64,000 nucleotides of DNA from Phragmites australis (taxonomy: Eukaryota; Streptophyta; Magnoliopsida; Poales; Poaceae), in assembly GCF_958298935.1 (NCBI RefSeq), contig NC_084928.1, forward strand, positions 16,213,501 through 16,277,500, written 5' to 3'. Position 1 is the stretch's first letter. Every line of letters begins with the position of its first letter. Made by a program: the position numbers and the translations under genes. Positions 44,802 to 56,647 of this stretch are shown here, in pieces. The notes under the pieces are model-generated. The model saw only the letters and a program-made list of their open reading frames with translations, was not told the DNA's origin and did not search any database.

Positions 44802-46286
44802 ATATCATGATGTTATTCTTAGTCAACTCCTGATCACATATCGTTTTTATGATACATAGGATTAGCACATAATTGATTGAGGATCACGTTTCATGGATCA
44901 TAGGTATAGAGATACCAAGTCAATAATTTGGACACATTTATGTTAGATAATATGATGTTGGATAGACCCACCTTGAGATACTGCTGAGATTGTTATTTAT
45001 GATGTGCCATCAGTTGTTATCTCAAATGGTGTACCTACAAGATCCTTAGACCTGAGATCGTTATTGATTCCCAGAATGTGTAGTGGTATACTTTGAGGTT
45101 GGTAAACACTATTCCGTAACTGGGTAGCCACAAAGATAGTTTTTGGGCTTGTCATGAAACATGTCGTGGGGTGTGAGCGATCAAGATGGAATTTGCCCTT
45201 CCTTGATAACAGGAGAGATATCTCTGGGCCCCTCGAGGTAGTTGGATCTAGAAAGTGCATGGCCATGCCAATATGATTAAAGAGTTGTCATGATAAATCA
45301 ACTACTTGATCAAGTGTATGGTCGAGCTATCACAAGGATGGTACGTATCTCACCTTGAGCTTAGGCGGCAAAGTAGCTTTGTTACCTATTCCATTAGGAA
45401 CCACAGATTTTTTAATCGTGAGCAAAGGGACCGATGCATGTGTATATCAAGATTCAGTCGATATGATCTTTTGTGTATACTCAGGAGTCAACATGTCCTG
45501 CTAGGGACCGCTATTGATTTCGGTTTGGAAAAGGTTTCTGAGTCATAGCCATTTGTACATGAACCTAATGTGTCACACACTTAATAGGTTGTGAAAAAAC
45601 ATGGGAATTGGATTAGTATATGGGTTTAGATTGGATTGTGATCCATCAGAAGTTAGAGTCCTAAAGGGCTTCCAACATTGGAGCCTATTGGCGAGCTCTA
45701 TATAAGGAGAGGCATGGGTAGGGCAGGCTTCTACATGATCTCCTAAAACCCTAGCTGCGCGTGTGGTGCTAGCACATCGGTGCTCGGTGTTTCTGCCCAC
45801 TACGTGTGGATATCGTAGAGGCATTGCTGCTATTGCAACGCTGATATTCTCGGTGAGTTGATCATGACATGTTTGGGACTGGTCGCCGACCGTGATGAAC
45901 TGGTCGATGTATCTGCTCGTCTGATCGCAGAGCACAACGCGACAACTCGGATCTGGTCGGGCAACACGATATGACCACTCAAAACTGGTCGATGAGGCGA
46001 CAAACCTGATCGGGAGCTGGTAGAGGAATTGATCGAGGAGCATGACCACTTGCTCGGAGTTGGTTGGGGAGCGTGACCACCTACGTGGGGTTGGTCATGG
46101 ATCTGATCGAGAAGCTGCTCGAGGAGTTTGATGTGCACGATGTTGGATTGGTTTACTCCAACTTTTCTTCCAATGCATTGCGCGTCGAGTGGTAATGACC
46201 TATAATCTCCTACTAGCATGGTTTCTTGGGTGAATGCGGTAGAAAATTTTTGTTTTAGGTGAGCGTAGCCTACCCTTTACCCTACA
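44802..46286 (+). repeat. 3' LTR of the copia element, 5'-truncated
   Basis: It aligns with the 5' LTR from 39935 onward and therefore lacks the first 143 bp. Some internal stretches differ: a segment present near 40800 is shortened near 45725, and extra sequence lies near 45370-45420. Confidence 0.85.
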
Positions 46287-46291
46287 CTATG

Positions 46292-46815
46292 CACCAGTTT
46301 CTGGAAAACTGGGGTACTCATTGGCTGAGAGGGCATACTGTAATCCAGTGTTGAGACCCTCCAGGAAACAGTCCTGCTTATTTTCATCAGTGTCAACATC
46401 GTTGCGAGCATAACGAGAGAGGTGGGTAAACTTGGTGAGCAACTCTCTCATTGTCATGGGTCCTTGTTTCCAGTTGAGGAACTCCTTCCTCTTCAGTTTC
46501 ACTTCACCTACAGGGACATGGTGTGCACGAAAACTATTACGGAATTTTGCTCATGTGATCTCTTGGGGATCCTCATAAGCGGTAGTGTATGCTATCCACC
46601 ATTCCTGAGCTGGCACAATAAGTTGATGGGAAGTGAAAAGAACTCTTTCCCTTTTGGTACACTGAGCTATCTGCAGCTTGCTCTCAATCATAATCAGCCT
46701 CCATAGATTCAACTGTCTGGGAAAAGGTGGGTGGCTGAGTATTCAGAAAAGTTTGGAGCCTGGACTTCAACTGTTGCGGCGGAGGAACCTAGAGAAAGGT
46801 TCCCTAGAGCGTGGT
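46292..46815 (-). pseudogene. Chromovirus D gag core
   Basis: The minus strand continues the gag interrupted by copia: KLKRKEFLNWKQGPMTMREL, FTHLSRYARNDVDTDE and CFLEGLNTGLQYAL at 46287-46502, then TSHQLIVPAQEWWIAYTTA-like text to about 46700 and a Gln/Pro-rich end near 46780. Stops occur. Homology to chromovirus E stops at about 46815, the broken 5' end of the element. Confidence 0.75.
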
Positions 46816-48344
46816 GGTTGATGGCAATGTTTATATTTTCAGTAAATATTTTTTATCGGAGGTCACGGGTAAACCTATTAACTGGAAATTTTAGAACCTT
46901 CTCAGATTTCTTGAATGAAATTTTTAAATAAGGTATAAATATGACAAAGAGCCAACACATAGCACAGCTGTGCTGATAGCATGGTGGCATGGCCTTGTCC
47001 GGATAGAGGTCAAGGCTTTGATTCTACCAAAATCCCAAATGACTTTTTCCCCAAATTTTTTCATGGGACCCACATGGCAGTGCAAAGTTGTGCAGAAAAC
47101 TCAAGAAAAAAGAGGATTGGGAATGGAACCTAGGACGTAGTGCATGCATAGTAGGAACTAACATTCAGCTAGCTACTGAGTTGTGAAGTTACCTAAGACC
47201 AGAACTTATTCACTTAAATACAAATATAGCTGAAATTTTATAACCGCTTGATGTTTTTACCGGAACCCACCGGTAAAACCAAAAAATCGGGTTTTTCATT
47301 GGTAACCAGCTGAAAATATTTTCCTTGGTCGACGATTGACTAAGAAGGGGAGGGGGTGATGCTGCAGGCAGAGTGATTGAACCCTTGCCTCACTAGCAAA
47401 GGATGTCCTCCTAACCCTAATTTCAAAATTGAGTTGATTTTTTTTCTTGATTCTAGCTGAATCTCTCCAAAATTGAGTTGAATCATTTCAAAACCAAGTA
47501 GTAAAAAAGATTCCTAGTTGACTTGAAGTTACCTAATCGAACTGAAAGGTTTCAAACAAAGTTGAGATTTCTTTTATTTGAGTTTAAAATTTGAAATTGA
47601 CCTGAACATTTCCAAAACCAAGTTGCAAATGTTTGAAACAAGCTGATTTTTTCCCAGTAACCTGCCCGTTAAGCTAATATCTGGATTTATATGGAATTGC
47701 ATCCCTAGTTAGTATTGTCCAGTTATACGATAGTATATGCCTATTGCTATCCATTTTAGACGACATCTATGCTATTTTTTAGCTGATATCTATTGCTATT
47801 TTTTAGCTGATATCTATCGCTGTGCCTTCTCTTTTAGTTGACATCAATTGCTATCCTTTGATAAGACACGGATTCTTTGTTAGCTTTATTTTGTCACACT
47901 GGACTTTTCCCAGTCAAGCCGCTGGGATGCATCCCATAAAAAACCGGAACGGCGTGACCCATCGGCGCGCAGACCTCTTCCAACGATGCAAGACACGGAT
48001 TAAACAAAGGGAAAGGCAATAATAGAGCAGAGGAAGGAAAGCCCTACGAAACTCGGCAGCCTGCCAGCCTAGCTGCCGCAGCGGTGGAGCGCCCAAGTAG
48101 CCACTAGTCCTCACTCCCCACCCACAGCAGTCCATCACCCACCCCTTCCGCTCTGGTCCGAGGCGCACATAGATACAGAGGAGCACGCACGAAGCCAAGC
48201 CTGACTGCGTCTTCTTCTTGCTTCCTCCTGTGCTTCGTTCTCTCTCCCCCAGCCTCCTCTCGTCCCTCTCTTCTTGGCTTCTTGCACGCCTCTCTCCTTG
48301 GGTTGGGTCCAAGAAGCGGAAAAGGGCAGGAAGGCGGGGGCAGG
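46816..48344. other. Intergenic region upstream of the XAT-type gene
   Basis: No coding domain is visible until 48345. A 24 bp tandem duplication (GCTATTTTTTAGCTGATATC core) lies at 47771-47818. From about 48000 the sequence is C- and T-rich (TCTCCCCCAGCCTCCTCTCG), as in a plant 5' UTR. I could not identify a convincing TATA box. The minus-strand ORFs at 47914-48530 are shadows of GC-rich UTR and exon 1. Confidence 0.5.
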
Positions 48345-51275
48345 ATGAAGGCGGGGGAGCGGCCGAAGCTGGTCCGGGGCCTCCGGCAGGAGTCGCGGCG
48401 GTTCCGGCTGCTGGTCATCGTCGTCGGCTTCTTCCTCGTCTCCCTCACCTTCGTCGTCGTCTCCAAGCCCGATGCCATCCTCTTCAGCCGTAAGTAAAGA
48501 CACAAAAAATTCACCTCCCTCTCGTAGCACTTGAACTTCTTTAACTAACTACGCCGTCTCGTTCTCTTTTCTTGCGGTTTACGCAGTGAACGGCAAGCTA
48601 CCGGTGGACCAGGCGCCGACGTCCATCCTGATCCAGCAGAAGGTCAACTCGCCCCCCGCCACGTCCTGGAAGACCTCCACCGACGCTCTCCGTAAGCCCT
48701 TCCACTCCTCGTACTCCGCCTAATTCTCCGCACTCCGAATTTTCTCGAAAAATAACTTGGGATATTTCCTTCTTCAGGTGGAGATCCCAGAGTGGTGGAC
48801 GACGAAGCCTATGTGAAACCAAAAGGTTAATTCCTTCTCCTTTCGTGCTAATTTTTACCTGAAAGGTGTTCTTTCTTTCTCAAATTTTACTACCTTATCT
48901 TATTGCTCGAGTAACGTTGGGTACGGCCGGTTTTAATCTCTGGCTGCAGGGACCAAAGGCGAGGAGGAAGAGAGCCGGGTGCTGAACGAGCTGGACCCGA
49001 CCAGCGGAATGACGGAGCTGACCCCTGACAAGGACGGCAGCGGCCATACATCCGACGAGGAGACGTTAGGTGAGGCGTCGCAGTTGAGTGGCACATCAGT
49101 CCCTTGTCCGGACACCCGGAATTCGCAACCGAATCGTTTCGTTTCCGTCGGTGTTTGTAGATCCATGATTTGATCCTCATAGCTGAGATGGATAGTTGAA
49201 GTTTTCTTTTTGGATTTCTCTTTTGACTGAATTACTCATACGATGAAACGTCAGGCGGTGGAGGTGACGGGGAGCGGAAAGGGAAGGAGAAGGAGCGTGG
49301 GCACACGGCAGGGGAGAAGCATAAAGTCACCCTCCCAACCGTTTCCAATTATACCATTCGTGACACCGAAAATGCCAAGCAAGACGGTATGTACCCATGC
49401 TATGCCATCCTACCCCATTCGTGTGTTGTTCTTGTCCTCCATTAAAGAGCTTGATTTGGTTTCATGTGCCAATACAGAGATAGTACCAGCAAACACTCTT
49501 TAATCAGCACATGCTAGAACGATGTCTGGTCTGAACCAAGCAGTCTGACAAACACTTCTAACTTGGCAATTTTCATCAGATATCCATACTCTCTTTCTGT
49601 CACAATATTTGCATAAACCGACACTGCACTACGTCTAAATTAAGTCAGTGAGAAATGCGTCACAGAGCCCAATTTTTATAATATGCTACGATCATTAAAC
49701 CTGTTCACATCAGTAAATTAAGGTTAGAGAGTGAAAATGTTACATACAAAATATTTTGAAGCGGAGACTTTCAAGAGAAATGGGAACATTATTGAATGGA
49801 GGGAGTAGGTTTGTGGGTCCAGTACGTCCGATTATATCATATTAATCTGAGAACGTTTTTGGTGACACCCATTGTTCCATTGATTTTTTTTTTTTTTGGG
49901 AAACATTGTTCCATTGATTACTTCATGTTATAGGGAGCTCTCTCTCTCTTTTTTTGGCTGTGAACCATTGGAGCTCTTATTATTCATGCCTCACTATCAC
50001 TAGCTTGGACCAAAGTGTTTCTATCTCCCCTGTGTTGGCCCAGCTGTCTCTGCCTGCCCTTTTTACTGATCATTAGCGTGTTGCTGATGTAGTACCTTCC
50101 ACTTGACAGGTACGAGCAATGTCCAGCAGGGGAGCAAGCCTTTGTGTGATTTCTCAAATTTTAGAGCAAATGTGTGTGAGATGCGTGGTGATGTTATTGT
50201 TCACCCGAATGCCACTTCGATCTTGTACATGGAGCCTGAAGGTTCGCAGAGAGATGAGCTGTGGAAAATAAAGCCATACCCTCGGAAAGGGGACGAGTTC
50301 TGCCTTAGCCATATCACTGAGCTGACAGTGAAATCAAGCAAAGTGGCCCCTGAATGCACCAAGTACCACGATGTGCCTGCTGTGATATTTTCATTGACAG
50401 GATACACCGGAAATCTGTTCCATGACTTTACGGATGTGATGGTTCCTCTTTTCACGACTGCAAGCGAGTTCAATGGAGAAGTTCAGTTCCTTATAACAGA
50501 CATGGCACTATGGTGGACGATCAAGTATCAGACTGTGCTCCAGAAGTTATCCAAATACCCTGTGATCGATTTCAGCAAGGATGACCAGGTGCATTGCTTC
50601 AAGCATGTCATCGTCGGCCTGCATGCTTACATGGAGTTCACAATCGACTCGTCGAAGGCCCCACACAACTATTCGATGGTTGATTTCAGCAGATTCATGC
50701 GCGGAGCTTACTCACTGGGCAGGGACACCGTTACCGTGCTCGGAGAGTACCCTAAGGTCAAGCCCAGATTGCTTATCATCAAGAGGCACCGTACAAGAAT
50801 GTTCCTCAACCTCGATGAGATCATTGCAATGGCTGAGGAGCTCGGCTTTGAGGTAGTGATTGATGAGGCCAATGTGAGCTCAGATATCTCCAGGTTCGCC
50901 AGGCTGGTTAACTCCGTCGACGTGATGATGGGAGTCCATGGAGCTGGCCTCACAAACTGTGTGTACTTGCCACAGAATGCCGCGCTGATTCAGATAGTGC
51001 CGTGGGGCGGGCTGGAATGGGTATCCCGCACCGATTTCGGCAACCCAGCGGAGCTCATGGGCCTGCGATACAAGCAATACAGCATCAGCGTCGACGAGAG
51101 CAGCCTCACGGATCAATACCCCAGTGACCATGCGATCTTCAAGAACCCTATTTCGTTCCACAAGCGTGGATTCGACTTCATCAGGCAGACCTTCATGGAC
51201 AAGCAGAATGTGAAGCTGGATGGCAAGAGGTTCAGGCATGTTCTCCTCGAGGCACTGGATAACCTCAACCCATAA
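48345..51275 (+). CDS. XAT: GT61 glycosyltransferase, xylan arabinosyltransferase (XAT) type; six exons
   Basis: Exons: 48345-48489, 48587-48691, 48778-48825, 48950-49069, 49255-49386 and 50110-51275. All introns are GT-AG and all junctions keep one frame (1716 nt, 571 aa). Residues about 22-39 (LLVIVVGFFLVSLTFVVV) are a single transmembrane anchor after a basic N-terminus, the type II topology of Golgi enzymes. A charged, Glu/Lys/Gly-rich stem (about 45-180), encoded by four small exons, follows. The catalytic domain is in exon 6: CDFSNFRANVCEMRGDV (about 196), GYTGNLFHDFTDV (281-293), KPRLLIIKRHRTR (401-413) and the GT61 signature GVHGAGLTN (458-466). Grass XAT proteins add arabinofuranose to the xylan backbone in the Golgi, usually from UDP-arabinofuranose. 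The symbol is by family; the exact paralogue is not determined. No disabling change is seen. Confidence 0.92.
49589..49805. mobile_element. Stowaway-like MITE in intron 5 of the XAT-type gene
   Basis: The 217 bp stretch starts CTCTCTTTCTGTCACAATA and ends AATGGAGGGAG, a degenerate inverted-repeat pair with the CTCCCTCC family end. It is flanked by TA on both sides (49587-49588 and 49806-49807), the Stowaway target. It lies in the 723 bp intron between the stem and catalytic exons. Confidence 0.55.
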
Positions 51276-52727
51276 AGGTCGTGGATTCGCTATTGGGCAA
51301 TGGTGTTTGAGATTCTTGTATACAGTCCATTTTTTACCATTCGTTGCCTTTTAGTAAAATTTGTTGTTCGTTCTGTCCCTACATGACGAGAAGGTGCGTA
51401 TTGTCGAAATTGTAGAAACTGGTTTAGAAACTATTGTGTATACTGTATAAATTGCCGTCGGTGCAAAGATGGAACGAAATTCATTCTAATCATGTATAGC
51501 CTCCTCGAAAAAGAATATCAAATGTTTCTGTAGTCATTTTTTGTCTGCCATGTGCCACCTTTCTTATATCATCCTGCAATAATATTTTGGGTTGTGGAGA
51601 ATCAGTTGACTTCATGTTACTTGTACTCTACTAATTTTAACTGGTTATAAAGCGATGTGTCTTGGGATCCATCAAATTATTGGTCAACCACCCTTGCTCC
51701 CACATTGTGCGCTTGCCAGTACATGTGGTCCAGGAAAACACAAGATTGTCAAGAAACATGTGATTGTGCTTTAAGCATGTGATGTACTGGGGACAAGCTA
51801 GTTAAACTACCAGTCTTTGACCGTACCTGACTTCGGCTGCGTTGAACAATGGCCAGTTGCTTTTGTTATGGCCTGGTATGGTTGAACTCGTGGTTGGCTG
51901 AAAATAGCCGGCTCTGATGACGAAGGCGACCAGGCTTGTGAGCGCTCACGTCGGGACAGACTCGCTGCCGGAGCGAGAGCATTGGGATGGACTTTTGCCG
52001 AACGGGCTGAGCCATGCACTGGCCTTAGAGACTATCGGGTTAAACCGGTGGTTGCACCCCTAAAAGATCAGATGAAGCGCAAGAAAAATGGTTGGCGAGC
52101 TATATAAGGTGCGGTTCCTATAACTTAACTATATGCGTGACATCACCGTTGACACGGGAGTCAACTCTCATTGAACCTCGTATGTCAGCTACAACATTAC
52201 TTGTGCAATTATTTCAAAGAATTTCTCCTATATAACTCTCGTTGACTACACGTAACCATTATTATAGTATGTGAATTGAATAGCGGTGTGATAGTGTTTA
52301 TGCTATAGTGTTAATGGAATATGTATAAAAGAATCTTAAAACAAATGGTACATAGATAAGAAGGAAGCAAAAGCTCTATTTGCACCTAGTTATTTGTGTT
52401 GTGTCAAATCCTGCCCTAATATGCTGAAGTAAAAATATGCCTGGTTATTTCTTGGACCTTTCATATGTTAAGAAATCTACAAGCCTGTCTAAAATCCTAC
52501 ATGTCAATAACAATGTTTCCACATTTTCTGAAGGTGTTTTGATCTTGGTGGATTCTAGCAACAAACACAAAACTGAAGCTAAAAGCAAAAGCCAGGTGGC
52601 ATTTTATAGCTCCATTTGGAGATTAGTAGATGCTATATTATTGTATCGATATTAACAACATTGATTAAGTGTGAAGCATACCAAACCTTTGAATAGGTTT
52701 CGAGTATAGTTTTGCTTTCATTCACCG
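51276..52727. other. 3' UTR and intergenic sequence
   Basis: The XAT-type transcript probably ends within the first few hundred bases; AATAATATTTTG near 51579 is one of several AT-rich possible polyadenylation elements. No further gene is supported. The ORFs at 51807-52019 and 52437-52655 have no domain. Confidence 0.45.
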
Positions 52728-54198
52728 CACTACATGAAAAAAGTTTATAAGTGACGGATGATAATCGTATGGGTGAAAGATCCCGCACCCGTCACTCAGA
52801 ATGAATCACTGATAACTAATCATCAGTGACGGGTAAGGACCTGTTACTAATGAGGTCATTGGTGACGGATCACCACTTGACTCGTTACTGATGAAGGTCA
52901 TAAATAACAAGTTATAACTGTGACCCGTCACTTATAAAAGAAAGTCATAAATAATGAATCATAGTTATCACCCGTCAGTTATGATTGATGAATATTTTCG
53001 TGTTTTTCGAACATGAAAAAAGTCAAAAAATATATTTTTCACCTGAGTCATCCCAATGTAGGGGCCATCACCACGTACCACATGTCACATGCTATTTGTT
53101 TCGTACGAACCGAACTCGCAACCTCTGCTCGCGTGCATTGCACCTTGCCACCTCACCCTCACGTACGCTCTGAAGGAAATCGAATATTTTATCCTTTTAA
53201 CATTTTTTACCAAAAGTCATAAGTGACGGGTCATAACCATGAGAAATAGCAAATGTTCTCAAGGAACCCTCACATGTGTTCTGAACAAAACCGGATATTT
53301 TATTCTTTTATGACTATCATAAGTAACGGGTCTACTTATGACTGATTTTTTACCAAATTGTAATTTGATAGGTGACCCAGAGTAGCTTTTATAAAATAGG
53401 TATAACTTTTGCATACAGACTTCGATTTTGATGGTTTTTTTACTCTACGGATATCTACATAAAAAGTTAATCCGTTGCTCCCTCACTTTGTTGGTTTCAG
53501 CGAATTTTTTTAAGGCCAAAAATGGACTGAAAGATCGAGTTTCTATACCGTTTTCGGAATGCACGTTTATGTTCATAACCACTACCTCTTACATCAAACT
53601 TGAGCAGAAATATACAATGGTTCCTATTCGAGTACTACATAGGTGAGAAAAAATAACAGAAAATAAAATAAAAATAATTCTTTTAGCATCATATACATAT
53701 ATTCCTAAGGCTGCATTGTATATACATCCCTAATGATTAGAGAAAAATAACATAGAATAACTGAAGTATATAGATATACCACTATACATATATAGACACA
53801 CATATGGTATAAACTAGGAGTATATACACTTTTGCACCATGTGAAATGATAACTCTATGTACATATCGATCATGTACATCTATAAAAACAACTATAAATG
53901 TCATCGATAAGTTAGTCATTAGTAATAGATCAAATGACTAGTTAGGATACCCATCACTAATAAGTTAATCATTGATGATATATCATAATTTGATCCATCA
54001 CTAATAACTGACTAAGATGACCCGACACTGATGAATGATCATAATTAACGGATCATAACTTTAACCGAACACCTATGACCGGCATAGGATGATGCATCAT
54101 TGATAAGTTGTCATTAGTAATATATCATAACCATAATCCATCACTATTATCATCGGTGACAGATCATATAACCCGTCACTCATTTTTCTGCTTCTGTG
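52728..54198. mobile_element. CACTA-like non-autonomous DNA transposon
   Basis: It begins CACTACATGAAAAAAG, close to the CACTACAAGAAAAA terminus of grass CACTA (En/Spm) elements. Near both ends it has many subterminal copies of AGTGACGGGT and ACCCGTCACT in both orientations. The right end is a degraded TTTTTCTGCTTCTGTG. The 3 bp flanks (CCG and ACA) do not match, so the right boundary is uncertain. No transposase is encoded. ORFs at 52985-53222 and 53428-53646 have no domain. Confidence 0.6.
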
Positions 54199-55925
54199 AC
54201 AATGTCGTTGTCCAAGTGGAAGAAAACCATGCTTGGCACGGAATAACAGAACAATGGAGGAGACATTTATGCAGGTTGCTGTGGACGTCATAGCAACATT
54301 GTCCACTGGGCATGATAATAACACTGACCTCCTTTGCAAGTAGCTTTGCAAATACCAGAAACCCAATAAGAGAACTACAAATACCAGAAACCTGAGACAT
54401 CAATACGGAGGGAGAAATCCAAATGGAGTTATGGAATCAAAGATATTTAGATTATATCTGTACAGATTTGTTGTACACTTGAAGTCTGACTACGTGGAAA
54501 ATTCAGTACCATGTTTAAGTTGTCTATATTACACAAAAGAGCATGAAGGCTGCCCAAGTGCTGACTCCGCACGCCACGGCATCGCCCATCACTTTCTCAG
54601 TTCTGGTCTAGGAGTAGGAGGTGAGGTTGTACAGACAAGGGATAGGCGGTGGGGTTAGATGGGCTGCCTCGGATGTTGGCTCGGGCTGCATGAGAGGAGG
54701 GAAAAGAAAAGCCTTCTTCTTCTGCAATTATTCAGAGCCGCTACCAGATCCAAACACAAAAGAGCCGCATTAGAACGTTGTTGGTGTGGTGATCCTGCAA
54801 AAAAAGAAAAAGGATAAATGACGATGAGAAAGATGACAGCAACAAAAAAGAACAAATGAATTTGTACAACAGTTGATAGCAGTGTTCCGTTGAGGAGTTT
54901 TTAAATTTATAAACAAATATTGCAGTCTATCTGTGTTTTGAATCATTACACATCTCGATCACCTACGTCATGGATTATCTTTTGATGCCTTCTTACATTT
55001 ATCTCTCTATTTCATTAACCGAGCTAAAATTCTGCATGTCAATATCTATTCCTGAAGCTCCAACATTGTTCTAACTGCTAACAGTCACTTGCTTCTCCTA
55101 ACTGCTACATACAACTGACAAAATGAATTCGCTCACTAATTTCCTTGGTATCTTCGCTTCCCTTGTAGCAAAATGCCCAAACCACACATCCATCAGGATT
55201 GAAATGTTGCCACCCCATTTTTGATAACTTCCCTATTACAAAAACAGTATCCAGGGGTCAGAACAGAACTTTAGAAGAGAATTTACTAAAAACACAAGTT
55301 GATGTTGGTCAATTCGTCATTTCCAGTGCTTGTCTATATCTATTGCATCATGTCTATATCCCAGGAATAGTTGGATTGCAGAAATCTATCGAACTTTGCA
55401 ATCAAGACATGCTAATAAAGTGCATCACAAACAATTGGTCATCCAACTTTGTACAGGCAACATCATAAACAATTGGCATCACAGCTGAAGCCAAATTAAT
55501 CAACAAAGGAAGGGCACAAACCTATGAGCTTCAAAGAGGTCTCCTTGCCATGCGGTGATGGCTGCCATAATCTCTGTCCTGCTCCTCCATACACGGCAAA
55601 TGTGGTGATCATATGTGGTATTTTGTTAATATATGCTGCTTTACACTGAATATGCCAAGTTGTTAACTACAAATATTCACACTAATATCAGTTGTTGGTC
55701 ATGTTGATCTTAACACAGTGTTGCATAGGACTAATATTATTTGAAATCTGAGATTTGTGAGAAGCATCTGAGCTGATTTTTTCATTGGGGATTAAAACAC
55801 AAATACCATATAGATTTGATAATCACTGGGACCAGTAGGAAACTATTGTGCAATGCTCTTTTGAAAAATTGTGCCCACATCTGTCGTTTCTATAGCCTCC
55901 TCTGAGTCTTCTATCCTTACTGCAG
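54199..55925. other. Intergenic sequence with no supported gene
   Basis: Several short ORFs (54431-54658, 55199-55468 and others) show no recognisable domain. The stretch before 55926 contains T-rich text and ends in CTTACTGCAG, a good splice acceptor for the RRM fragment. No RNP2-bearing first exon of that RRM gene was found here. Confidence 0.45.
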
Positions 55926-56196
55926 GACAATCACAATTTGTGACTGAAGACAGCCTAGCAGAAGCTTTCTCGCGGTACGGCCAAGTAATAGAAGGTCTAT
56001 CTTATCACTTGCCGGAATAAACTTCTGTTAATACTTGATGTGCCTGATATTATTACCCAAGTTGGAGCTTCTTGTTTGAGTGCAGCTACGGTTATCATGG
56101 ATAAGGTGACCAACACACCAAAAGGATTCGGCTTTGTGAAATTTGCCTCCGAGGAAGAAGCCAATAGCGCAAGGGAAGAGATGAACGGCTCTACAG
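55926..56196 (+). pseudogene. Fragment of an RRM (glycine-rich-type) RNA-binding protein gene
   Basis: Two exon-like blocks remain. 55926-55994 encodes SQFVTEDSLAEAFSRYGQVIE, and 56086-56196 encodes ATVIMDKVTNTPKGFGFVKF and EEEANSAREEMNGS. They join in frame across a GT-AG intron (55995-56085). KGFGFVKF is the RNP1 motif of an RNA recognition motif; the overall text is like plant organellar or glycine-rich RNA-binding proteins. The RNP2 half of the domain and the N-terminus are missing. After NGST the frame runs to 56369 without RRM or glycine-rich sequence. It is probably a gene fragment. Confidence 0.75.
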
Positions 56197-56647
56197 GTAT
56201 TGTTGGTGCAAAGTGCCGTTCCTATGATGAGTTCAGTAAGGAAATCAAAGTTGAAAGGCCATGTACTTTTGCTCTTGAAAGCAAGAAAAAGAATAGAACA
56301 GCATTTGGTCATGTGTGGGAAGCACCATGGACAGAGGTAGAGTTAGTTATAATTTCCAAATTAAAATGATGTGAATTTAGGACTCTTGACATCATCATAG
56401 AAGTGCTACGATTGTTCTAAAACAATAGTAACTTGAAATCATAGCAAAATCCCTATTCTATGTTTTCTATTCAGAGAGTTTCTGCATCTACCATCCCACC
56501 ATACACAATTGCAAGTTTCAACTTTATAAGCTTCCTATCTAGCTGAATTGCAATTGGACGCAGCAGCCAATGGCATTTAACAACGATAAATATTGTGCAC
56601 AGTCACATCGGAGTTAGAGCGCGAGACATAAGAAAGACTTGGCGGAC

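Larger units (their letters stand above)
39792..46286 (+). mobile_element. Ty1/copia element, internally deleted, nested in chromovirus D gag
   Basis: The LTR starts TGAAGGTGATATGCCCC at 39792 and the element ends ACCCTACA at 46286. The flanks CTATC (39787-39791) and CTATG (46287-46291) form a TSD with one mismatch. Taking out the element and one TSD copy restores alignment with the uninterrupted gag of chromovirus E near 24720. Internal order: primer-binding site, gag, protease, integrase and the first part of RT; then the sequence jumps into the 3' LTR. Copia-type domain order (integrase before RT) is clear. It cannot move on its own. Confidence 0.9.
32501..46815 (-). mobile_element. Chromovirus (Tekay-like) element D, 5'-truncated, with two nested insertions
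   Basis: Read on the minus strand from the right: gag (46815-46292), copia insertion (39792-46286), rest of gag with zinc knuckle, protease, RT, RNase H, integrase, chromodomain, solo LTR insertion (35121-36009), pol terminus, polypurine tract and 3' LTR (35077-32501). The 5' LTR and gag start are missing beyond about 46815. Frames are broken by several stops and shifts. A chromodomain at the integrase C-terminus places it in the chromovirus clade, whose members favour heterochromatin. Confidence 0.8.

Noticed and set aside
47914..48530. Minus-strand ORFs of 131-136 aa opposite XAT exon 1
   Set aside because: They are explained by the GC-rich 5' UTR and first exon of the intact plus-strand gene.
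50201..51239. Minus-strand and alternative-frame ORFs across XAT exon 6
   Set aside because: They are shadows of the conserved GT61 catalytic exon.
54431..55468. Small plus-strand ORFs as missing first exons of the RRM gene
   Set aside because: None contains an RNP2 motif or an organellar targeting sequence that would join in frame to 55926.
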